Of a stretch of 64,000 nucleotides of DNA, positions 1 through 8,678 are shown piece after piece. The position numbers were made by a program, and so were the translations under genes. A model generated the notes under the pieces. The model searched no databases and was not told the origin of the DNA. It was given only the letters and a program-made list of their open reading frames with translations. This DNA comes from Lysinibacillus contaminans (GTDB taxonomy: Bacteria > Bacillota > Bacilli > Bacillales_A > Planococcaceae): assembly GCF_001278945.1 (NCBI RefSeq), contig NZ_LGRV01000003.1:186001-250000 (forward strand), given 5' to 3'. Positions within the stretch are counted from its first letter, which is position 1. Every line of letters starts with the position of its first letter.

Positions 1-1157
1 TGTTGAGAGCCATCTGAGATTTTTGTAATGACTTCTTTCAAACTCTCAGCCATAATGTTGTAATTTTTACCCATATCTCCAATTTCATCGTTGGCTTTGA
101 TGAAAATGCGTTGTGTTAAATCGCCTGTAGACATGGCTAAAGATATGTCACTCACTTTTTTGATGTTTCCAGTTATACGAGAGCTCATTACAAACGAAAC
201 TAACACCGCAAGACCTGCAAAAATGGCGCCTAAGAAAATGATGATTTTCCCTATGTAATCCCCAGTAGCAGCAAGCTCATTTTGTTCAATAACAGCGATG
301 TACTTCATACCTTCATTGTTAGAACTTACTACGTTTAATAAGAAGTCTTTCCCATCAATTTTTGCTTCAACTGTCCCATCTTTTTCTAAATTCTTTAAAG
401 CAGGTACGTCTAATTTAGAGACTTTTTCAAAATTTAGTTTAGGATTAGCAGGGTTTGCTAATATCGTGCCATCGTTTTGTACTAAAATTACATAGCCATT
501 TTTTCCGATTGTTATATCATTAATAATAGTAGTTAATCCGTCTAGACTAACATCGATACCTAGTGCACCTATTGGCGTTCCATCTTGTTCAATAGTCACT
601 ACATTACTTACGATAACCCCATCAATTCCAGTTGCAGCATAGGCACTCGTTACTTTTACTTTTCCTGGATTTTCTAAAGCTGTCGTATACCAAGGACGAT
701 CAGTTGGGTTGAAATTAGGGATAGTAGGACCTTCAGGATATTGAACATATCCACCATCAGCAGTACCCATGTAAACATAGGCTGCATCAGGATGTGTTTT
801 CCCGAATTGTGCAAATACGTCATAGATGGCTTTCTCTTTTGCCCCATTTTTTGACGGTGTCATTTCTAGTAAATTACTATCTGTAATATCTACATAAGAT
901 GTAATGCTATTATCGGCATTCACTATAGATGGGTTGGTAGCTAACAACATCGCATTTTCTCTAATTGATTGGAAGAAGATTGAAAGTGCATTGTCAACTT
1001 GCTTAATTTCTCGTTCACTAAATTTAATATAATCTTCCTCTGTTGATTCACTAACCTCAGCATTAACAAACAGTCCAATTAAGGTCATTGGTAATAATGA
1101 AAGAAGTAATGAATAAATTAATAGCTTTGCTTTAAATGAAAATCTACCTTTACTCAC
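1..1157 (-). CDS. Methyl-accepting chemotaxis protein, N-terminal part (cut by window edge)
   Basis: This is the N-terminal ~385 residues of a membrane chemoreceptor running off the left edge. Read from GTG at 1157 (AGAGGTGG four bases upstream), it has a transmembrane helix at about residues 9-30, an extracellular region of ~250 residues resembling a dCache sensor (motif DRPWYTTAL), a second helix, and a HAMP linker (STGDLTQRI, NDEIGDMGKNYN). The methylation and CheA-signalling domain must lie beyond base 1. The layout is that of the McpA/TlpA group of Bacillus; the ligand cannot be inferred. It lies 58 bases downstream of the nitrilase-like gene, with no clear terminator between, so it may share that gene's cyclic di-GMP riboswitch. 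Confidence 0.88.
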   Translation of the reverse strand, partial: MSKGRFSFKAKLLIYSLLLSLLPMTLIGLFVNAEVSESTEEDYIKFSEREIKQVDNALSIFFQSIRENAMLLATNPSIVNADNSITSYVDITDSNLLEMTPSKNGAKEKAIYDVFAQFGKTHPDAAYVYMGTADGGYVQYPEGPTIPNFNPTDRPWYTTALENPGKVKVTSAYAATGIDGVIVSNVVTIEQDGTPIGALGIDVSLDGLTTIINDITIGKNGYVILVQNDGTILANPANPKLNFEKVSKLDVPALKNLEKDGTVEAKIDGKDFLLNVVSSNNEGMKYIAVIEQNELAATGDYIGKIIIFLGAIFAGLAVLVSFVMSSRITGNIKKVSDISLAMSTGDLTQRIFIKANDEIGDMGKNYNIMAESLKEVITKISDGSQ

Positions 1158-1179
1158 ATTTCCACCTCTGTTTATGCAC

Positions 1180-1207
1180 GAAGAAGGTACACCACTGTAC
1201 CTTCTTC
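1180..1207. other. Perfect 12-bp intergenic hairpin
   Basis: The stem GAAGAAGGTACA and its complement enclose a four-base loop between the nitrilase-like gene and the chemoreceptor. There is no T-run on either side, so it looks more like an mRNA-processing or stabilising hairpin than an intrinsic terminator. Confidence 0.55.
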
Positions 1208-1215
1208 TAATGCAT

Positions 1216-3057
1216 TTATTCTAATATTAATGGTTTAAAGTAAGCAGGCTGTCTTGAAAGAATTAACATCTCTTGGTTAAACCAAGCATCTGCTTGAATC
1301 GTTTCAAATGTAACAGTTACCGCTTCTTCTTTGTTACTTGATGCTACTACTGGTTGGTCAAGTCCATATAGAGGATCTAGTGTATATAAACTACTGCCAC
1401 CTAAGTAGTTATCTTCAGTACCAACGTAATTGGCTACTACAGTATAAGCTTGTGCACCAATGGCTACTGCATCCCAAATAACCATGGAATTTTCTGGATA
1501 TTTGTTAACAGACATAACTTTGTTGATTTCCATTTTACCGCCATATTGGCCGTTCCAAGCCGATGGAATTGCGATCATATCTGCGCGTTTCACCGCTAAT
1601 ACACCAGATGCTTCAGGATACATCGCATCTTCGCCTAAAAGTATGCCAATTTTCCCGAGGTTTTCTGTTTCAAATACTGGTAGTGATGAACCAGCTGTCG
1701 CCCATTTTTTATCACTAGTGCTTAAGTGTGTTTTTTGATATTTACCAGCAATTTTCCCATCATTTGAAATAAGTTGTGCTGAATTGTAAAGATTTTTATT
1801 ATCTTTTTCGATAAATCCATAAACAATTGAAATGTTCAATTCTTTTGCAAGTGCGGTAATAAATTGTGTAGAATCTCCATTTGGATCTTCAGAAAGATTA
1901 TTAATTTCTTTTTCTGTTAATTTATTGACAGGACCTGTTAATGATAATTCAGGTAAAACAACTAAGTTTAATTTAGGGTTCTCTTGCTTTGCTTGTTTAA
2001 TTAAACTGATGATTTTTGTTTTATTGAGCTCTTTATTTCCAATTACAGGCTCGTACTGAACGGCAGTTGCTACTATTTCATGTGAAGTTGTATTTTTTGT
2101 ATAGTCCCAAGGTGCAACTGTTTGCATAAGTTCTTTATAAAGCTCAGGTCGTCTTTCTTGTAGTGCTTCTTTATTTTTATTATTAAATTGTTTTGGGTCG
2201 ATTTGTGCGTAGATAGTAGTTGGTTCGTCAATATCTTCTTTTTCAGTCATTACAACAGGAGCTTCTGCAAGTTTATGTCCTTCTGGTGACCAGATAGCAC
2301 TACCACCAATCATATGGAAACCATTTTCAGTATTTGAACGGTTTGAACTCACAACATACATACCATTTTGCATAGCTCTTGCTGGTAGAGCTGAGATTGC
2401 TTGTGCTGAAGAATTTGTTGGGAATGCAAGAATATCAGCGCCATTAATGCCTGCTAATCTAGCAGTTTCGTAATAAGCTGAATCCATACAAATGTTAATA
2501 GCAATTTTACCGATTTTTGTATCATAAACCGGTACGCCTAAGTCGCCCCAAGCAGCCCAGTGCATTTCAGATTCCCACATTTGTGTCTTGCGGTATTTGC
2601 CGATGTATCCTTCTGGTCCAACTAATGCGGCAGAATTATAATACAAATCAGATTCTTGATCTACTTCAGGCATCCCGAATACGACATAGGCATCATATTG
2701 TTTTGCTAATTTGGCGAAAGCATTTGTAGTTTTACCTGGAATTGTGTCTACAAATGGTTCAATAGATTTACGGTCAGCGTAGTAGTAACCAGTTGTTGAC
2801 ATTTCAGGTGCAACAACTAACTTAGCTCCTGCCTTGAAAGCTTCTTCCGTTAACTTTAATAGCTCTGTTACATTTTTATCGCGTTCATTTAAAATTGCGT
2901 TAAATTGAATGCTTGCTACTTTAAAAGGCTTTGAAACTTTTTCATTGAGACGTTCTTTTGCTATTGCAGTAGTATCATCTTGATTCCATTGGTGACCGCC
3001 AAAAGCTACTAATGATAGCATTAGGATAAATGCAGTAAATATTTTTACGATTTTCAT
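1216..3057 (-). CDS. Exported protein with two carbon-nitrogen hydrolase (nitrilase-superfamily) domains
   Basis: A 613-residue protein with an N-terminal hydrophobic signal (about residues 4-20, no lipobox) followed by two CN-hydrolase domains, residues ~45-300 and ~328-600. The first has the full Glu-Lys-Cys triad: E85 (APEMSTTG), K157 (KYRKTQ) and C190 (INICMDS). The second keeps E370 and K442, but glycine (G475, in ILLGEDAM) sits where the cysteine should be, so it is probably a non-catalytic copy. Family members hydrolyse amides or nitriles; the substrate here is unknown, and export suggests an extracellular amide. A cyclic di-GMP-I riboswitch with a terminator lies directly upstream, and a chemoreceptor gene follows. 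Confidence 0.85.
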   Translation of the reverse strand: MKIVKIFTAFILMLSLVAFGGHQWNQDDTTAIAKERLNEKVSKPFKVASIQFNAILNERDKNVTELLKLTEEAFKAGAKLVVAPEMSTTGYYYADRKSIEPFVDTIPGKTTNAFAKLAKQYDAYVVFGMPEVDQESDLYYNSAALVGPEGYIGKYRKTQMWESEMHWAAWGDLGVPVYDTKIGKIAINICMDSAYYETARLAGINGADILAFPTNSSAQAISALPARAMQNGMYVVSSNRSNTENGFHMIGGSAIWSPEGHKLAEAPVVMTEKEDIDEPTTIYAQIDPKQFNNKNKEALQERRPELYKELMQTVAPWDYTKNTTSHEIVATAVQYEPVIGNKELNKTKIISLIKQAKQENPKLNLVVLPELSLTGPVNKLTEKEINNLSEDPNGDSTQFITALAKELNISIVYGFIEKDNKNLYNSAQLISNDGKIAGKYQKTHLSTSDKKWATAGSSLPVFETENLGKIGILLGEDAMYPEASGVLAVKRADMIAIPSAWNGQYGGKMEINKVMSVNKYPENSMVIWDAVAIGAQAYTVVANYVGTEDNYLGGSSLYTLDPLYGLDQPVVASSNKEEAVTVTFETIQADAWFNQEMLILSRQPAYFKPLILE

Positions 3058-3137
3058 GTTGAACTCCCTCTAAGTTAGAATTATGTTAGTGCAAGTAGAA
3101 ATGGTTTTACCAGAATATTCCTCCTTTATTTACGGGC

Positions 3138-3175
3138 AAAAAAAAGACTATATCCAAATAAATATGGAATAGCCA
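3138..3175 (-). terminator. Riboswitch-controlled terminator
   Basis: On the minus strand a stem of about ten pairs (GGCTAT-TCCA with TGGA-T-ATAGTC, one bulge) is followed by seven or more T. It lies between the cyclic di-GMP aptamer and the nitrilase-like start codon, which fits control by transcription termination. Confidence 0.75.
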
Positions 3176-3184
3176 TTCTTAAAT

Positions 3185-3288
3185 AGAGACTACCCGGTAA
3201 CCTGGCGATCGTAGCTCAAAAATTTAGAACTTTAGACCCGTGGCTTTGCGTCCTTATTTTTCAATAAGTTTGCCTTTATCGTTTTTTA
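3185..3288 (-). promoter_or_regulatory. Cyclic di-GMP-I (GEMM-I) riboswitch aptamer
   Basis: Read on the minus strand, this segment carries the hallmark conserved blocks of the class I cyclic di-GMP riboswitch: AAAGGCAAAC, then GGACGCAAAGCCACGGGTCT, then GCCAGGTTACCG, in the right order and spacing. It precedes a terminator hairpin and the gene for the two-domain nitrilase-like protein, so that gene, and perhaps the chemoreceptor behind it, should respond to cyclic di-GMP. The direction of control is not settled by sequence alone. Confidence 0.92.
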
Positions 3289-3682
3289 GTGTGTATTTTT
3301 TTGAAAAATGAGTATAAATGCACATTCGTATATTATTAGATTTATTTGGAATATGCAAGATATTTATCCAAAAATAATTATGGTATTTTTCTATTTAAGT
3401 TTCTTTTGTTGAAGTGAAATACCGTAAAATATGGAATTAGCATTAGGGGAGAGGGATTAAAGTTTTTTAAAAATAATACTTTACCCATAAATGGTAATAA
3501 AATGATTAACGAAACGGACATAGTTATAAAATATAAATAGTTTGAAAGGTATTGTAATTTGTTTTCGAATTTTTAGTGCAATGTATTTATTTTCAGATGA
3601 AGGGGGTGTGTGAATACACCTAATGTGTTTGCGGATTTCATTCGTTGAACAATAGTGTATGTGTACTTTTTTTAATAATATT
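3289..3682. other. A+T-rich intergenic region without recognised gene
   Basis: About 390 bases between the riboswitch and the glcD terminator. It should hold the promoter of the riboswitch-led transcript. I see no open frame with a convincing ribosome binding site. Confidence 0.5.
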
Positions 3683-3722
3683 AAAAAACACGGTCTCCTA
3701 TTTTAAGCGGAGCCGTGTTTTT
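3683..3722 (-). terminator. Terminator of glcD
   Basis: AAAACACGG-CTCC pairs with GGAG-CCGTGTTTT (one mismatch) and is followed by a T-run on the minus strand, 60 bases past the glcD stop. A-rich and T-rich flanks mean it could work in both directions. Confidence 0.8.
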
Positions 3723-3781
3723 AAGTGCTGAATTTTTTAGGTCGCTATACTTTCCCTAGAAGTCCCTCATAATCTAAAAAA

Positions 3782-5161
3782 CTACATCGTAAAGATTTTC
3801 CCTGGATTCATAATATTATGTGGGTCAAGTGCGGCTTTAATGCTCTTCATGACTAGTAAGGAAGCGCCGTGTTCTGTCGCTTGGTACTTCATCTTGCCGA
3901 TGCCTACACCGTGTTCACCTGTACATGAACCGCCACGTAACAGAGCATACTGGACAATATGTTCATTGAATCGATCGGCTTTGGCCTGTTCTTCTGCATT
4001 CGCCGGGTCAAGCATTAGTAGTGCATGGAAGTTACCATCACCCACATGTCCAACAAGTCCACCGGCAAGGCCAACCGCATCTAATTGTTTACGTGCATAT
4101 AAAATTGTTTCAGCTAGTACAGAAATGGGTACACAGACGTCAGTGGACATTAGTTTTTTTCCTGGATATGCATGAATATAGGCGTAAGCGAGAGAATGAC
4201 GAGCCTCCCATAACTTATTGCGTGCGGCGTTATCCGTCTCAAAGGCAATCGAACTACAATTAAAATCCTCGAAAATTGCTGTGGCAAATTCAATATCTTC
4301 TTGCATACCGGTCTCATTACCGTGGAATTCTAAAAACAATGTCGGCTTTTCTTCATAGGATGTTTCATTGTATATATTGGCTTGTACCATGGAAGCTTCA
4401 TCGACGAGCTCAACACGACCGACCATAATCCCAGCTTGTAACAAAGCGGCCACCGCGCTGACAGCCTCGCCAACTGTCGGAAAGACTGCTCGCCCTGCTG
4501 TTACAAATTCAGGAATCCCATAAACCTTTAAAGTTAACTCTGTAAAGCAACCGAGTGTACCCTCAGATCCTACGAATAAGCCATTTAAATGATAACCAGA
4601 AGAAGATTTTGCCGCCAAGCTACCTGTATGAATAACGGTGCCATCTGCAAGAACGACCTCTAAATCACGTACTTGGTCACGCATGACCCCGTAGCGCACA
4701 GCTGTTGTGCCACTTGCATTTGTTGCGGCCATACCTCCGAGCGTCGCATCTGCACCAGGGTCTACAGTAAATTGCAAACCATGCTTTTTCAGCTCTTTAT
4801 TAAGTTGGGAGCGTGTGACACCAGGTTGAACTTTTACAAGTAAATCTTCAGGACGAATGTCTAAAATCGTATTCATCTTTGAGAAGTCTATAGAAATACC
4901 TTGTTCAATCGGAATCGCGTTTCCCTCTAAACTTGAGCCAACGCCAAAAGGCACGACAGCTACACGTGCTGCATGCGCAATTTGCAAAATAGCGCTCACG
5001 TCAGCTGTCGAGTGAGGAAACACAACGATATCTGGAAGACTAGTTGCATGGTGAGATTCGTCTCTTCCATGCAATTCACGCACCGTTTCATTGGTAGAAA
5101 CTTGCTCGTACGCTAAAATATTTCTAAGTTGGTTTACTATTTGTTCAATGCCAATTGTCAT
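3782..5161 (-). CDS. glcD: FAD-linked oxidase, glycolate oxidase GlcD / D-lactate dehydrogenase family
   Basis: A 459-residue flavoprotein of the family that oxidises 2-hydroxy acids such as glycolate or D-lactate. The N-terminal half is a PCMH-type FAD-binding domain (PFGVGSSLEGNAIP, VDPGADATLGGMAATNASG), and the C-terminal half is the FAD-oxidase C domain, with VGHVGDGNFHALLML and the ending GEHGVGIGK...NIMNPGKIF. The ATG has a strong GGAGGCGA site. The neighbour is sspI, as in Bacillus subtilis, where glcD lies in the same region. No glcF-like iron-sulfur subunit is visible in the window, so a cytoplasmic single-subunit dehydrogenase is also possible; substrate is not decided. Confidence 0.87.
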   Translation of the reverse strand: MTIGIEQIVNQLRNILAYEQVSTNETVRELHGRDESHHATSLPDIVVFPHSTADVSAILQIAHAARVAVVPFGVGSSLEGNAIPIEQGISIDFSKMNTILDIRPEDLLVKVQPGVTRSQLNKELKKHGLQFTVDPGADATLGGMAATNASGTTAVRYGVMRDQVRDLEVVLADGTVIHTGSLAAKSSSGYHLNGLFVGSEGTLGCFTELTLKVYGIPEFVTAGRAVFPTVGEAVSAVAALLQAGIMVGRVELVDEASMVQANIYNETSYEEKPTLFLEFHGNETGMQEDIEFATAIFEDFNCSSIAFETDNAARNKLWEARHSLAYAYIHAYPGKKLMSTDVCVPISVLAETILYARKQLDAVGLAGGLVGHVGDGNFHALLMLDPANAEEQAKADRFNEHIVQYALLRGGSCTGEHGVGIGKMKYQATEHGASLLVMKSIKAALDPHNIMNPGKIFTM

Positions 5162-5244
5162 TCCACTCGCCTCCGAATAATTCTGATAAATCTAATTTAT
5201 CATGCTATTGGAAGGAATGGAATGCATGTATACATAAAAATAGA

Positions 5245-5454
5245 TTAGTGTGCAAATCCCTGCTCTAGCTTTTGTGTAAAGGCATCTCTTTCAGAAGGAC
5301 TTGATTGTTGCCACCACTTTTCCAAAAATACACCAAGTCCAGGTAATAGATGTTCTTCACCGCGTGCAATCGCATCCTCTACAATGTCCTTAAACTCTGC
5401 TGCTGTTTGGCCATTTACATTTGCTTTAATGGCATCTCTAATTTGAAAATTCAT
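5245..5454 (-). CDS. sspI: Small acid-soluble spore protein I
   Basis: A 69-residue protein matching the minor small acid-soluble spore protein SspI of Bacillus in length and pattern: N-terminal IRDAIKANV, central EDAIARGEEHLLPGLGVF, and a C-terminal EQGF. Such proteins are made in the forespore under sigma-G and stored in the spore core. The start has a near-perfect TAAGGAGGCGA site. Its position between glcD and ysgA is conserved with Bacillus subtilis, although other genes now separate it from ysgA. It marks the organism as an endospore former. Confidence 0.92.
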   Translation of the reverse strand: MNFQIRDAIKANVNGQTAAEFKDIVEDAIARGEEHLLPGLGVFLEKWWQQSSPSERDAFTQKLEQGFAH

Positions 5455-5601
5455 CTTAAATCGCCTCCTTAGTAATAATTTGTCCAGGTCTTCAAAAAAT
5501 ATGTATGTAAAGTACTAAAAAAACTTGTGGTTTATAAAATTTCTCTTAATAATTTACTATTTTCATATAGAAAATAGTAAAAATAATCATAAGAAAAACC
5601 G

Positions 5602-5618
5602 CCGAATAAGCTATTCGA
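5602..5618. other. Short inverted repeat in sspI/sigma intergenic gap
   Basis: CGAATA and TATTCG flank three bases, giving a small dyad upstream of the sigma-factor gene. It could be an operator or a weak hairpin; nothing else in the 200-base gap is recognisable. Confidence 0.3.
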
Positions 5619-5691
5619 CACTGTTTTTTGAACAGGCTACGATGGAATCACCTAGGAATAATGGATTGTGCACAGTCGTCAGGATGAACCA

Positions 5692-6213
5692 ATGATTGAT
5701 GCAAAGAATAAAGCGATTGTGTTGTCGCCAGAACAATCGTTTGAAGAAGTGCTAGAGCTTGTGCAACCAATGATTACAGCGATTTTATTGAAATGTAATG
5801 TGTATAAAAATTATGACTATTATCGCCAAGTTGCCGCGATTGCAGTGTGGGAGGCATGGCAAAAAGCAAATCCTACTAAAGGTAAGTTTTCATCTTATAT
5901 TTATACAACTGTTAGAGGTCGTATTCTGAACGAGCTTTCAAGCGAACAGCGTTATCAGAGCAGCTACACACTCATGGAAGATGAAACATTGAATGTCTTA
6001 CTGACTCGTGGTGAATCTATAGTAGTAGAGGATTGCTCTGAATTAGTAGAAATGCTTTTCGAATTTCTATCGAAGGAAGAAGTGGAATTACTTCAATTAC
6101 TTTATGTTGATGGCTATAGCTATATAGAAATAGCTCAACAGTTTTCTATTTCGGTAGAGGCTATTAAAAAAAGACGTATGAGACTAATGACTAAAATTCG
6201 GAGCTTTTCATAG
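5692..6213 (+). CDS. Sigma-70 family RNA polymerase sigma factor
   Basis: A 173-residue protein (181 if GTG 5668 is used; ATG 5692 has a weak AGGAT upstream). It resembles compact sigma-70 factors: region 2-like residues ~35-90 (YYRQVAAIAVWEAWQ, FSSYIYTTVRGRILNEL) and a region-4 helix-turn-helix near the end (LLYVDGYSYIEIAQQFSISVEAIKKRRMRL). No anti-sigma gene is adjacent and a terminator closes the unit, so it is a monocistronic, possibly orphan regulator. Which promoters it reads cannot be told from this sequence. A phage-like or competence-type sigma is an alternative reading. Confidence 0.75.
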   Translation: MIDAKNKAIVLSPEQSFEEVLELVQPMITAILLKCNVYKNYDYYRQVAAIAVWEAWQKANPTKGKFSSYIYTTVRGRILNELSSEQRYQSSYTLMEDETLNVLLTRGESIVVEDCSELVEMLFEFLSKEEVELLQLLYVDGYSYIEIAQQFSISVEAIKKRRMRLMTKIRSFS

Positions 6214-6242
6214 GTAATTTTTAACAATAAATACTCAAGAAT

Positions 6243-6286
6243 AACATCCCAATGCTCATTGTAATAGGATATTGGGGTGTTTTTAT
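6243..6286 (+). terminator. Terminator of the sigma-factor gene
   Basis: AACATCCCAAT pairs with ATTGGGGTGTT across a 17-base loop, followed by TTTT. Confidence 0.8.
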
Positions 6287-6444
6287 ATTATGTACACAAA
6301 TACTAGGAATAGTGATATTCTGTAGAATGTGATTGAAAATTATACAAATATATAAATAATTGATAATGTGACTAAAAAATAGTTAGTAATTATTGGTTTT
6401 AGTAATAAGCGAATTGAAGGACTTTTTATAATGGAGGAATAGCT

Positions 6445-8634
6445 TTGGAGAGATTTCATTTTAATTCAGATATCGAAAAAAAGGAGATAGTTTATATTTT
6501 CATGCCATTGCTATTACTTCTGCCAATACTATTTTATAGTGAACATCTTTATGATGTTTTCAAGGATGAACAATATATTTATTTTCATTTAGCTATACAG
6601 ATAATCATAATAGTGTTTGCAATGGCTATTGCCATACAGACTTGGTTAGTATTTTCACATTTAAAGTTAGAGCGAATGCTAAACATCGGTGTCTTTTTCT
6701 TTATCATTGCCCTCTTCGAATGGGTAAATATTATTGAAGTACATTCATTTGTTTCTGTGAATACTATACAAACATCCTATTTAGCTATGTGGTTACATCT
6801 CATAGTACGTTTGTTATTAGCAGTCGGCTTTATCTTGATGATTATGAAAAGAGAAAAGCCTATCCAATCGAATCACCGTTTGGTTAAATACGGAAAAGCT
6901 AGTATTTTAGCGGTTATTACGCTGGTAATCCTAATTAAACCACCAAGTTTTTTACAGCCATTTATTGTGGTAGGTATTCAGCAATCATTCTGGCAGAACA
7001 TATTGCAATTGTCGGCAACGTGCTTACAAGTAATCGCTATTGTTATTTTGATAAAAAAATATCATTTTGCATTCAAGCGAGTCACTTGGCTTGTAAGTGC
7101 ATCAGTTTATTTAATTATAAGTGATGTCTTATTTGCCATTTATAAGGATCCCTATGCCATCGGTAATGTAGTAGCGCTTATTTATAAGATTTATGCCTAC
7201 TTCTTTTTTGTTAAATCCATTTACTATGTATCTGTAGAGAAACCTTACCAAAAGCTTTTGCAAATTCAAAAAAACTTAGAACAGTCGGAAAAGGAATTAC
7301 ATTATCAGGCATATCATGACGACGTGACACAACTTGCAAATGAGCGTTTCTTATTGAAAACTTTGAAGGCAGATTTACAAGTAGACAATGGAACAAAAGC
7401 TATCATTGCTGTTGAAATTGATCGCTTAGCGACAATTCGTTCGTCACTTGGTATTAGTTATTCCAATAAAATGCTAAAACTTGTTGCAGATAGAATCATA
7501 AGCGTATGTCCAGTGAATTACTTTGCGGCAAAATTACATGAAGATCAATTCGTTATTTATATTAAACATTATGAAAATAAGGAAGAATTACTACATTTTT
7601 GCTATACACTTAAGTCTGCTATGAAGAAGGATCCATTGCAAATACAGCATTTTTCGTTAAATGGAAATCTTAATATCGGCATTGCATTACATACAAAAGG
7701 ATGCGGGTCTGAGGAAACTTTACTCATGCAAGCAAGGTTAGCCATGAAAGAAGCGAGTCGCTTTCCAAAGCGAATGCTATTTTATACGCCAAGCATGTCA
7801 GATGGCATGGCAGACCGACTTAGTCTCGAGCAGGAGTTACATCAGGCGCTAGCAAATAACGAATTTTTTCTGGAATATCAGCCTCAGGTCAATTTGAAAA
7901 ACGGGAAAATTGAGTCTGTGGAGGCACTTGTAAGGTGGCAACATCCTACACGTGGTCAAGTTTCCCCATCTATTTTTATTCCGATTGCAGAGGAATCTGG
8001 GCTTATTATCCAATTAGGAGAATATGTATTAGAAGCAGCTTGTTTGCAGGCAAAGGCGTGGCAAGAATTAGGCCTACCAAAAATGAAGATAGCCGTAAAT
8101 TTATCACTAGGCCAATTATTTCAAAAAAACTTAGTCAGTAAGGTAGAAGATATTTTAATACGAACAAAGCTTGAACCGCATTACTTACAGCTTGAAATCA
8201 CTGAAAGTATGACGATGAATATTGATCAAATGACGCTCTTGTTACGTGAATTGAAATCTCTTGGTATCCAAATTGCTGTCGATGATTTCGGTACAGGTTA
8301 TTCATCATTATCTTATTTAAAGGACTTTCCAATCGATTGCTTAAAAATCGACCGTGTTTTCGTGCGCAACATTCAGCACGACAAAAATGATGAGGCTCTT
8401 GTGTCTATGATATTATCTATGGCCAAGCATTTAAGGTTAAAAGTTGTTGCAGAGGGCATTGAGGAAATCAATCAGCTCGCATTCTTTTTAGAGGGCGAGT
8501 GTGATTACATTCAAGGTTATTTATTTAGCAAGCCAATTACTGCCGAGCAATTGGTCGCAACTTTCGAAGAACTCCATCTCCATACAGCGGATATTCTCAG
8601 TCGTCTTAATGCTATAGAAGAATATTCAATTTGA
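6445..8634 (+). CDS. Membrane GGDEF-EAL protein, probable cyclic di-GMP phosphodiesterase
   Basis: A 729-residue protein. Residues ~1-265 hold seven or eight hydrophobic helices (MASE-like sensor), then a GGDEF-fold domain (~285-450) and an EAL domain (~460-715). The cyclase signature is degenerate (KLHEDQF in place of GGDEF), so synthesis is unlikely. The EAL domain keeps its catalytic set: EALVRW, LEITES, VDDFGTGYSSLSYL, KIDRVF and VAEGIE. It should therefore hydrolyse cyclic di-GMP, with the GGDEF fold perhaps acting as a GTP sensor. The start is TTG with GGAGGA seven bases upstream; no nearby ATG precedes the first helix. Monocistronic, closed by its own terminator. Confidence 0.9.
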   Translation: MERFHFNSDIEKKEIVYIFMPLLLLLPILFYSEHLYDVFKDEQYIYFHLAIQIIIIVFAMAIAIQTWLVFSHLKLERMLNIGVFFFIIALFEWVNIIEVHSFVSVNTIQTSYLAMWLHLIVRLLLAVGFILMIMKREKPIQSNHRLVKYGKASILAVITLVILIKPPSFLQPFIVVGIQQSFWQNILQLSATCLQVIAIVILIKKYHFAFKRVTWLVSASVYLIISDVLFAIYKDPYAIGNVVALIYKIYAYFFFVKSIYYVSVEKPYQKLLQIQKNLEQSEKELHYQAYHDDVTQLANERFLLKTLKADLQVDNGTKAIIAVEIDRLATIRSSLGISYSNKMLKLVADRIISVCPVNYFAAKLHEDQFVIYIKHYENKEELLHFCYTLKSAMKKDPLQIQHFSLNGNLNIGIALHTKGCGSEETLLMQARLAMKEASRFPKRMLFYTPSMSDGMADRLSLEQELHQALANNEFFLEYQPQVNLKNGKIESVEALVRWQHPTRGQVSPSIFIPIAEESGLIIQLGEYVLEAACLQAKAWQELGLPKMKIAVNLSLGQLFQKNLVSKVEDILIRTKLEPHYLQLEITESMTMNIDQMTLLLRELKSLGIQIAVDDFGTGYSSLSYLKDFPIDCLKIDRVFVRNIQHDKNDEALVSMILSMAKHLRLKVVAEGIEEINQLAFFLEGECDYIQGYLFSKPITAEQLVATFEELHLHTADILSRLNAIEEYSI

Positions 8635-8638
8635 AAGT

Positions 8639-8678
8639 AATCTCTTCCTTTTATAATGAAAGGTAGAGATTTTTTTAA
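8639..8678 (+). terminator. Terminator of the GGDEF-EAL gene
   Basis: AATCTCT-CCTTT and GAAAGG-AGAGATT form a stem, followed by TTTTTTT, directly after the stop codon. Confidence 0.85.

Noticed and set aside
1460-2729. Plus-strand frames across the nitrilase-like gene
   Set aside because: They are shadows of the 613-residue minus-strand gene, which has clear family motifs and a ribosome site.
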